In this document: positions 39,479-44,474 of the stretch, piece by piece
Position numbering within the stretch: position 1 is the stretch's first letter
Layout: each line of letters starts with the position of its first letter
Source: a virus
Reading direction: 5' to 3' (one strand)
DNA length: 44,474 bases
Virus record (IMG/VR): IMGVR_UViG_3300042691_026441
Coordinates: 1-44,474 of that record
The notes under the pieces: model-generated
The model's input: the letters and a program-made list of their open reading frames with translations, nothing else
Told to the model about the DNA's origin: nothing
The model's database searches: none
Translations under genes and position numbers: made by a program

Positions 39479-39837
39479 ACACCCGGCTGAACATCACCGT
39501 GCACCCTGAACACTCCACGGTGTACATCGTGACGGCGAGCAACGAGGTGATCGAGGTGCAGGTGCGCGAGCCCCACAAGGTTGCGATGGCGTTCACCGCC
39601 GACCGCGACACGATCATCATCCGATCGGCGCTTGTCGAATCACGTGAACAAGTTGTGGAAATGGCCTGTCGGTTGCGCGCGGTTGCGAACAACCGACCGC
39701 CCCCCCCTCCCCCCTCCCCTCCCCGACCGCACACCAAATACGCCGCGCAACCGACAGCAACCGACAGGGGCGTCGGTTCCAACCGACAGCCACAACACAC
39801 CACCAGCTTTGCGAGAAACCCCCGTAGAAATGCGTGA
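39475..39837 (+). CDS. Small protein with poly-proline tail, gene carries origin-like repeats
   Basis: A 120-residue protein starting as ATGA at the RecT stop. Residues 1-70 are beta-alpha (NITVHPEHSTVYIVTASNEVIEVQV) and plausible as a fold. Residues 73-84 are nearly all proline, encoded by a tract of C with single T, and the remainder is polar and seems shaped by the DNA repeats (CAACCGACAG) that it contains. The tail may be there because the DNA has another function. Function of the protein unknown. Confidence 0.6.
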   Translation: MNTRLNITVHPEHSTVYIVTASNEVIEVQVREPHKVAMAFTADRDTIIIRSALVESREQVVEMACRLRAVANNRPPPPPPSPPRPHTKYAAQPTATDRGVGSNRQPQHTTSFARNPRRNA

Positions 39838-39927
39838 ATCTCGCGATTCAAACAGAGTTATCAACAACCGACAGGACACCATTACCACCAACAGAGATTT
39901 ATCTATCTCTGAAATAAGGAGCAGGAC
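39666..39927. other. Candidate replication origin: iterons, DnaA-like box, AT-rich stretch
   Basis: CAACCGACAG occurs exactly at 39748, 39758, 39780 and 39865 and in reverse (CTGTCGGTTG) at 39666-39675. The first two abut in tandem, and the third lies 22 bp further, about two helical turns. A 7-2-7 dyad GTCGGTT/AACCGAC spans 39772-39787. TTATCAACA at 39858-39866 is one base from the DnaA box TTATCCACA. From 39838 to 39927 the DNA is visibly A+T-rich and includes a CAGAGAT/ATCTCTG dyad (39892-39911). Confidence 0.6.
39700..39724 (-). other. G-quadruplex motif on the minus strand
   Basis: The plus strand reads C8, T, C6, T, C4, T, C4. The minus strand is therefore four G runs of 4, 4, 6 and 8 separated by single A, a pattern that favours a very stable four-stranded G structure. 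It sits inside the iteron cluster. Confidence 0.7.
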
Positions 39928-40611
39928 ATGGCAAAGGCAGCGAAGGATCTCAAGCGTCAGATGACCGACGACGAAAAGATGATCTTGGTGTACGTCGCCA
40001 AGCGAGCTCGAAAGGGCTCGAACATCAAGGCCGTCAACGTGCTCATGGCGGGGCTGGGAAAGCCCTCCATCGAGAGCATCACGCACCTGATCCACACCTT
40101 TGGGTACATCACCCACCCGAACGGGCAGGATGGAGAGGTGAATGAGCACCGGGTGATCCTGACCGTTCAGGGCAAGGCCGCCGTCGAGAAGCTGGTCGCC
40201 GAGAAGTTCTCCTTCTCCGTCGATCCCGACGTGATGCGGAAGGTCGAGGAGGCCGAGAGCTCCAAGTCGGACGGCGCGACCTTCGACGACATCACCCTCG
40301 CAAACCCCGTTGACGACGAGGGCGAGCCCGAGAAGGAAGACCCCACCGCCGGCGGGCTCATCGTCGTGAGCAAGAAGGCAAAGCCGGTCAAGGAGCAAAG
40401 GCCGCTCAGGACCGACCGCGCCGCCATGGAGGCTCGCGCCGCCGCCGAAGAGGCCGGGGAAATCGAGCACGACGAAGAAAACCCCGCGGACCCGGACCCG
40501 GACCCCGAGCCCGAGCCGGAGCCTGAACCCGAGGTGGAGAAGCCAGCCCGCACCACGACCCAGCGCCGTGGGCGTGGGCGTCCCCCCGGCCCTTCGCGCA
40601 AGTCCCGGTGA
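39928..40611 (+). CDS. Candidate origin-binding protein: helical DNA-binding N-terminus, acidic stretch, AT-hook
   Basis: A 227-residue protein with AAGGAG 6 nt before the ATG. Residues 1-95 are winged-helix-like by appearance (DDEKMILVYVAKRARKG, then KAVNVLMAGLGKPSIESITHLIHTFGYI). A repeated Asp-Pro/Glu-Pro stretch lies near 188-204, and residues 213-222 contain RGRGRPPG, an AT-hook that binds A+T-rich DNA in the minor groove. It starts right after the A+T-rich region of the candidate origin, so a role as initiator or as repressor of its own operon is plausible. No known family is identified. Confidence 0.7.
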   Translation: MAKAAKDLKRQMTDDEKMILVYVAKRARKGSNIKAVNVLMAGLGKPSIESITHLIHTFGYITHPNGQDGEVNEHRVILTVQGKAAVEKLVAEKFSFSVDPDVMRKVEEAESSKSDGATFDDITLANPVDDEGEPEKEDPTAGGLIVVSKKAKPVKEQRPLRTDRAAMEARAAAEEAGEIEHDEENPADPDPDPEPEPEPEPEVEKPARTTTQRRGRGRPPGPSRKSR

Positions 40612-40654
40612 TGAACCACACCGCCGACGCGTGCGAGAGCGCCCGCCGGCGATT

Positions 40655-40924
40655 ATGCCAAAGACACACCCAACCAACGAAGTTCAGACGCACGTGTTTG
40701 GCGGGAGGCTGTACACCGCCACCGACCACGAGCGCAAGACGTACGCAACCCCCGCCCAGGCGGCGTCGCTCATCGGCGTCTCTCGCCGCACGATCACGCT
40801 TTGGTTTGACCGGGGGATTCTCACGCCCGTCCAGTGGGGGCGGTACCAGCTCATCGAGCGCGTGAAGGTTCGCGAGCTGGCGAAGCAGTACCGGGGCAAA
40901 CCCCGCGCGCGTTCCAGCCGTTGA
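40655..40924 (+). CDS. Small helix-turn-helix protein (excisionase/MerR-like)
   Basis: An 89-residue protein. Residues 31-55 (ATPAQAASLIGVSRRTITLWFDRG) form a helix-turn-helix of the MerR/excisionase kind, followed by ILTPVQWGRYQLIERVKV, which would be the wing. It probably binds specific DNA. The start at ATG 40655 has no good ribosome binding site; the frame is open upstream to 40568 over the previous gene. No integrase is present, so regulation, for example of P1 or P2, is likelier than excision. Confidence 0.75.
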   Translation: MPKTHPTNEVQTHVFGGRLYTATDHERKTYATPAQAASLIGVSRRTITLWFDRGILTPVQWGRYQLIERVKVRELAKQYRGKPRARSSR

Positions 40925-40975
40925 CACACACAACCGGTGCGCGTTGCACCATCACCACCAGCAAAGGAGTCCCGC

Positions 40976-41500
40976 ATGGCGACGAAGAAGAAGAACGCGA
41001 AGAAGAAGCCCACCAAGAAGCCCAAGCCGAAGAAGCCCAAGGTCGAGGGCTTGACGAAGGGCAACACCACCCGGCTTTTCGGCTGGGTCGAAACTCACGA
41101 CGAGACAGTCCAGCGGATCGAGAAGTACAAAGCGGAGGTTCAGCAGCTCAAGGGCGCCAAGGCCGAGCTTATCCAAGAGTTGCTCGCCGCCCCGCGCAAA
41201 GCCGCGGACGAGCACAAAGACACCATCGACGTGGATCCGCTTCTCAAAAAGCAGGCGCATCTGGACAAGATCAGCGCCCAGCTTGAGGACGCCAACACGA
41301 CGCTCACGTCGGCCAAGGAAGAGAAGAAGGCGGCGATCGCCGAGTTGGTCGGTTACATCCGCACTATCCGCGACGGCGGCGACTTGTTCGAGTACACCGA
41401 GAAGATCAAGCAGGAGCGGAAGGCCGCCGAGACGAGCAAGCCCGCCGCTGGCAGCGACCCCACGGGTGCCGACCCCGACGACGACGACATCCCCCTGTGA
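40976..41500 (+). CDS. Lys-rich coiled-coil protein with an SSB-like acidic tail
   Basis: A 174-residue protein with AAAGGAG before ATG 40976. Residues 2-30 are almost all Lys/Pro (TKKKNAKKKPTKKPKPKK), then a coiled coil (ETVQRIEKYKAEVQQLKGAKAELIQELL), and the last nine residues are DPDDDDIPL. Bacterial SSB ends in DDDIPF, the tail that recruits repair and replication proteins; here the final Phe is Leu. A protein that binds DNA by its basic end and offers an SSB-type tail could recruit host partners or act as a stand-in for SSB. That function is inference. Confidence 0.7.
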   Translation: MATKKKNAKKKPTKKPKPKKPKVEGLTKGNTTRLFGWVETHDETVQRIEKYKAEVQQLKGAKAELIQELLAAPRKAADEHKDTIDVDPLLKKQAHLDKISAQLEDANTTLTSAKEEKKAAIAELVGYIRTIRDGGDLFEYTEKIKQERKAAETSKPAAGSDPTGADPDDDDIPL

Positions 41501-41504
41501 ACCC

Positions 41505-41628
41505 CCGGACTTCCGGCAGCGCCCTGTCCGGTTTGCCGCAAGGCAATGCCTTCTGAATCTCCCCATCCGATCAGATGGGCAGAACGGGGCGATGATCGGC
41601 CCAGCCGCTCGGAGACGAGACGCTGGGC
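41505..41628 (+). ncRNA. Structured leader RNA with a possible pseudoknot
   Basis: Four stems in a row: CCGGAC/GTCCGG (41505-41510 with 41526-41531), AAGGC/GCCTT (41540-41552), CCCATC/GATGGG (41562-41579) and GCCCAGC/GCTGGGC (41599-41605 with 41622-41628), the last with an inner CTCG/CGAG stem and a GAGA tetraloop. The loop of the third (CGATCA, 41568-41573) is complementary to TGATCG at 41593-41598, so a pseudoknot or an alternative fold can form. The ribosome binding site AGGAG of the next gene follows at 41633. Confidence 0.6.
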
Positions 41629-41642
41629 TTTCAGGAGAACCC

Positions 41643-42041
41643 ATGACCAACCCAATCAACTTTCGATTCCGATACATGCCCGAGCAAAAGGAGATCCGGC
41701 TGAAAAAAGAGACGATCGAGCGCGTGAAAGCGAATCGCCCGACGTTTCAGAGGGCGATGGGCCTACTCCGGCAGGAGCTGGCACACTTGGGCGTTGAGCA
41801 GGAGGTGATCGTCGAAGCCGGGCACAGGCTTGAGCAGATCCGCGCCGACGGCTTCCCGCGCGGATCGTCCACCCCCGAGCACGGCGACGTGCGGATCTCG
41901 TTCCGAGACAAGCACGGGCGAGATTTGCAGTTCATGCAGACGGGCTGGAAGTCGTTCGATTACAACCTGTACATGATCGCGATGCTGCTGAAATACCTGC
42001 GCGACGCCGACGTGTACGCGTGCGACGCGACGGGCGCTTAG
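41643..42041 (+). CDS. N-terminal part of a J-domain protein, ends at UAG
   Basis: A 132-residue frame from ATG 41643 (AGGAG 5 nt upstream of it) to TAG 42039-42041. The sequence (FQRAMGLLRQELAHLGVEQEVIVEA, then GDVRISFRDKHGRDLQFMQTGWKS, then NLYMIAMLLKYLRDADVY) matches the first part of phage J-domain proteins I know, whose second part follows directly without a break. Here that second part continues in the same frame after the TAG. So this is the front of a split or read-through gene. The intact protein would be 213 residues. Confidence 0.8.
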   Translation: MTNPINFRFRYMPEQKEIRLKKETIERVKANRPTFQRAMGLLRQELAHLGVEQEVIVEAGHRLEQIRADGFPRGSSTPEHGDVRISFRDKHGRDLQFMQTGWKSFDYNLYMIAMLLKYLRDADVYACDATGA

Positions 42042-42284
42042 TACCGCGGGTATGCCCAGCTTCCCCCGGGAGGCGGAGCACCTTTAGCGGCGGCGGAGTG
42101 GCCGAACGTCGAGGCGGCGGAGAAGTGGTTGCGCGAGTTCGCCGGCAACATGACCAGCGAACCGATCGATCGCGTCTTCCGCGCCGCCGCCATGAAGGCC
42201 CACCCGGACACCGGGGGCAACGCCGACATCATGGGCAAGATCAACCGTTGCCGCGAGTACATCGAGAAGAAAGGACACCAATGA
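42042..42284 (+). CDS. J-domain C-terminal part, in frame after the UAG
   Basis: The frame after the TAG at 42039 stays open for 80 codons to TGA 42282-42284, which overlaps the next start (ATGA). It reads YRGYAQLPPGGGAP, then EAAEKWLREFAGNM, then a J-domain helix and HPD motif (RVFRAAAMKAHPDTGGNADIM), with His187-Pro188-Asp189 in the numbering of the joined protein. The HPD loop stimulates the ATPase of DnaK-type chaperones. No ribosome binding site exists near any start inside this stretch (first ATG at 42150), so it would need read-through or suppression. Confidence 0.7.
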   Translation, partial: YRGYAQLPPGGGAPLAAAEWPNVEAAEKWLREFAGNMTSEPIDRVFRAAAMKAHPDTGGNADIMGKINRCREYIEKKGHQ

Positions 42285-43150
42285 GCACCAACTTGGACCG
42301 TAAACGCAACCGCCTTCACGTTCTCGTGCATTGCACGGAGCAATACGCGGGAGAACCTACGCCCGGCATCGTGCGGCGTTCTGCGATCCGGACGGAAGCG
42401 TTTGATACCAAAGACATGGGCGGGGTGATGAGTGTCGAGGCCCCGAAGTATTTGGCCGCCGCCGAGGCGTGCAGGGCCGCCGGGCTTCCCCAGCCCGGGG
42501 TGCATCTGCGGTACCCCACCGGGCTTGCCAACGGGCGAACCCCGGCGCTGGAGTCGATGGTTGAGCGACTAACGGGGCTGGCGGCCAATCGACGCCACGA
42601 TTTGTTCCGATCGTTTTTCCGCCCACCCCACCAGATCAGAGAGGTGTCCGCGTACATCGGTGGCGTGGAGCCGAACGCCGGCGAACGTCTATGGGCCAAT
42701 CGCGGGTTGGCCGCTTTCGACAGTTGCATTGATAAGACAGCGGAGTACCTTGCCGCAATCTGGCCGGGGATGTCCTTCGTCGCGGTGGACGTGTCCGGTG
42801 TGGCTCAAGAAGGATCGTGGGCCGAGTACGCGATTCTCAGGATGCAGAAGCTGGGGATGCCGATCGCCGTCGAGCCGATCCGCGGCGGAATCTGGGCGAG
42901 CCGGCGGCCTGTGCCGGTGTTCATGGAGGGCCGGGTGTTTATGAACCATTCAACGCGACAAAGCGACCGTGCGTTGTTCAACAACGTTCTGGACGCGCCC
43001 CGCATCATCATCCAAGACGACGGCACGATGAGCGAAGCGCAGATGGAGTCGCTGTGGTTGCTTTTCCCGGCGATCGAGTTCGTGCTTCCGCCCGAGCGGT
43101 TCACGTCGAGCCTTCTGGCCGATCTGGCGAAGGCGGGGGGTGGGAAGTGA
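42281..43150 (+). CDS. Hypothetical protein, early operon
   Basis: A 289-residue protein starting as ATGA at the previous stop, AAAGG 7 nt upstream. It has a mixed alpha/beta composition: RLHVLVHCTEQYAGE, then MSFVAVDVSGVAQEGSWAEYAIL, then PVPVFMEGRVFMNHS, then APRIIIQDDGTMSEAQ. The first segment and the strand-loop-helix near the middle suggest a Rossmann-like fold, perhaps a nucleotide or sugar enzyme, but no catalytic motif identifies it. Confidence 0.7.
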   Translation: MSTNLDRKRNRLHVLVHCTEQYAGEPTPGIVRRSAIRTEAFDTKDMGGVMSVEAPKYLAAAEACRAAGLPQPGVHLRYPTGLANGRTPALESMVERLTGLAANRRHDLFRSFFRPPHQIREVSAYIGGVEPNAGERLWANRGLAAFDSCIDKTAEYLAAIWPGMSFVAVDVSGVAQEGSWAEYAILRMQKLGMPIAVEPIRGGIWASRRPVPVFMEGRVFMNHSTRQSDRALFNNVLDAPRIIIQDDGTMSEAQMESLWLLFPAIEFVLPPERFTSSLLADLAKAGGGK

Positions 43151-43482
43151 GCAAGCACACACCAGAGCCGTGGATCAGCGGCGACGAGCATTCAGACGAT
43201 CGCCCAACATTGTGGGATGACGAAGGGTGCTGCGTTGCAGAGTTCAACCGGTTCATGGGCGCGAAGCGAGCAATCGCAAACCGTGATCGCGCCATGGCCT
43301 GCGTGAACGCGTGCAAAGGGATCGACCCGGAAGCGGTGCCTTATCTACTGGCCGCGTGCAAGGCGGCCCTTGCCGATCGCTTCGGGTCTGATGATCCGTG
43401 CGTTGATCTTGACCCAATCACCAATCAACTCCGCGACGCCATCGCGAAGGCCGAAGGAGAGAACACCAATGCGAAGGCATGA
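43147..43482 (+). CDS. Small conserved-type phage protein (HTPEPW start)
   Basis: A 111-residue protein from GTG 43147, overlapping the previous stop as GTGA. It begins SKHTPEPWISG, a start pattern shared by many small phage proteins; further on NRDRAMACVNACKGID and NQLRDAIAKAEG are also typical of that group. Their function is unknown. Three Cys residues in the middle are not arranged as a clear metal site. Confidence 0.75.
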   Translation: MSKHTPEPWISGDEHSDDRPTLWDDEGCCVAEFNRFMGAKRAIANRDRAMACVNACKGIDPEAVPYLLAACKAALADRFGSDDPCVDLDPITNQLRDAIAKAEGENTNAKA

Positions 43483-43966
43483 AACAAGCCTCACGTCGGC
43501 GTGTCTGCGGTATCTGGGCGTGCTCCCCGGGGTCCACGTGTGGCGGCAGAACACCGGCGTGGCGTGGATGAAGGGGCGCGGCGGGAAACCCCGGCCCGTG
43601 TCGTTCTCGTTCCCCGGGGCGCCCGACATCATGGGCTGGATTGAGCTCCCGTCGCGCAAGGAAGGCGTGCCGCACGCGGTCTTCATGGCGGTCGAGACGA
43701 AACAGCCCAAGGAAACCGACCTGACCGGGAAGGTGTACCGCGCCGGCGAGCTGAACGACAACCAGATCGAGTTCGGCAACAAGCTGACCAAGGCCGGCGG
43801 CATCTACATCGTCTGCACGAGCGTCGAGGAGCTGGACACGAAGATCAAGCTTGTGCGGGCGTTGTCCGCGTCCATGGTCCCGCAAACGCTTCCCGTCGAT
43901 TCGCATCTGGACCAAGCGAACATGAAGCGGGAAGCGAAGTGGAAGAAGAAATGGGGTGTGAAGTGA
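43469..43966 (+). CDS. VRR-NUC-type nuclease
   Basis: A 165-residue protein with AAGGAG 9 nt before ATG 43469. Glu5, WRQNTG at 25-30, PGAPDIMG with Asp53, VETK with Glu76 and Lys78, and Gln99 in NDNQIEF form the PD-(D/E)xK active site of the VRR-NUC family. Such small phage proteins cut branched DNA or act as structure-specific nucleases. It ends with a basic tail (KREAKWKKKWGVK) that may bind DNA. It serves the recombination functions encoded in the same operon. Confidence 0.88.
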   Translation: MRRHETSLTSACLRYLGVLPGVHVWRQNTGVAWMKGRGGKPRPVSFSFPGAPDIMGWIELPSRKEGVPHAVFMAVETKQPKETDLTGKVYRAGELNDNQIEFGNKLTKAGGIYIVCTSVEELDTKIKLVRALSASMVPQTLPVDSHLDQANMKREAKWKKKWGVK

Positions 43967-44166
43967 GCAAGAAACTCCGCAATCAATGGTCTGTCGGCAA
44001 GGTCTTTCACGCGAACGCGGGCGAGCTGCACGACGGCATCAGGCTGATGGGTGCCGATGGCAAGCCGTTCAAGCGTGCCGCGTCGCTCGTCATCATTCAA
44101 TCGCGTTACTTCGGCCAGATTTGCAAGGCGTGGCGGGAGTACACGAAGAAGGGGAAGAAGAAGTGA
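43963..44166 (+). CDS. Small basic hypothetical protein
   Basis: A 67-residue protein from GTG 43963, overlapping the nuclease stop as GTGA; a GTG at 43939 is possible but would overlap more. It is basic, ending KKGKKK, and has no recognisable motif. The start context AAGTGAGCAAG is identical to the one at 43145-43155, so the two small genes share their junction sequence. Confidence 0.6.
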   Translation: MSKKLRNQWSVGKVFHANAGELHDGIRLMGADGKPFKRAASLVIIQSRYFGQICKAWREYTKKGKKK

Positions 44167-44474
44167 ACATCAACGGAATCGAACGTGACCCGAGGCCAGT
44201 GTGGACCGAGCGGAGCGCCGGGGCGAAGCCGACGAAGCTGGATCAGTATTCGTGGCTGTGTGAGGTGCAGACGGTCATCGACGGCACCGGCACAAGCGAG
44301 GAGGGGAAATACTGGACCGAGGTTCTTCTGCATCGGATGTCCGTGTGCAACAACTCGGCAGAGTTGGCCGCGAAAGAGGCCGCCGAGGCGTGGTACGACG
44401 AAACTGACCAAAGCGGGGGGGAGTGTCGCGTCGTCTTCAAAGTGACCGCGTGGTCCGGCGAAGTGTGGACGGTC
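44163..44474 (+). CDS. Partial CDS running off the right edge
   Basis: GTG 44163 overlaps the previous stop as GTGA and 104 codons stay open to the end of the window. The visible part is mixed alpha/beta (KLDQYSWLCEVQTVIDG, then YWTEVLLHRMSVCNNSAELAAKEAAEAWYDE, then CRVVFKVTAWSGEVWTV). The C-terminal end is missing. If the genome is circular, the short peptide at 2-46 could be its end. Function unknown. Confidence 0.65.
   Translation, partial: MNINGIERDPRPVWTERSAGAKPTKLDQYSWLCEVQTVIDGTGTSEEGKYWTEVLLHRMSVCNNSAELAAKEAAEAWYDETDQSGGECRVVFKVTAWSGEVWTV

Noticed and set aside
40921-40950. TTGACA before the 40976 gene, possible promoter
   Set aside because: No acceptable -10 box at 16-18 bp. Only a small GGTGC/GCACC hairpin follows.
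35858-42041. Genome-wide reassignment of TAG to glutamine
   Set aside because: Only two TAG codons end genes. The one at 35858 is followed by a good ribosome binding site and start, and no other gene appears split by TAG. A local event at 42039 explains the data better.
1-44474. tRNA genes, CRISPR arrays, insertion sequences and integrase attachment sites
   Set aside because: I saw no cloverleaf with a TTCGA-type arm in context, no spaced repeat array, no transposase and no integrase.

Overview
The window looks like a nearly complete genome of a tailed, podovirus-like bacteriophage that infects a GC-rich bacterium. The DNA is clearly GC-rich, genes are packed with start/stop overlaps, and all but one gene lie on the plus strand. 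It carries a full virion set: small and large terminase, portal, scaffold-like protein, major capsid protein, connector, two large tail/nozzle-like proteins and two candidate ejection proteins. I see no tape measure, sheath or tail-tube gene, and no integrase, DNA polymerase, primase or recognisable endolysin. The host cannot be named from the sequence. Both window ends cut genes, and the cut gene at the right end may be the same as the one at the left end (circular or permuted genome).

Layout. (1) 1-963: end of an early operon of small proteins. (2) 974-3734: promoter P1, five genes of unknown function and an intrinsic terminator. Two spacers here hold a covarying hairpin. (3) 3767-4132: the only minus-strand gene. 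(4) 4163-14269: two surface proteins (one a probable beta-helix spike), DNA packaging, head assembly, and an internal terminator after the head genes. (5) 14282-25127: connector, tail and ejection proteins. (6) 25127-35860: one 3,577-residue gene joining virion-type segments to an adenine-N6 methyltransferase and an SNF2-like helicase (polyvalent protein, DarB-like). A 115-codon gene is overprinted inside it in another frame. (7) 35876-36811: a holin-like membrane protein, one unknown gene and a strong terminator. (8) 36821-44474: promoter P2 and the early recombination/replication operon: YqaJ-type exonuclease, two zinc-ribbon-like proteins, RecT annealase, an iteron-bearing candidate origin, a winged-helix/AT-hook protein, a small HTH protein, a protein with an SSB-like acidic tail, a J-domain protein split by an in-frame UAG, a VRR-NUC nuclease and small unknown genes.

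How it may work together (inference). P1 and P2 share a 29-bp architecture with three ATGG repeats every 11 bp, so one factor probably controls both early units. The early unit from P2 supplies an exonuclease/annealase pair and a candidate initiator next to an origin made of five CAACCGACAG iterons, a DnaA-like box and an AT-rich stretch. Host polymerase would do the copying. The late block makes a short-tailed virion, and the giant protein next to the ejection proteins is a candidate for injection with the DNA to protect it from host restriction. The most unusual observations are the overprinted gene, the amber-split J-protein behind a pseudoknot-capable leader, the iteron/G-quadruplex origin, and the twin promoters.
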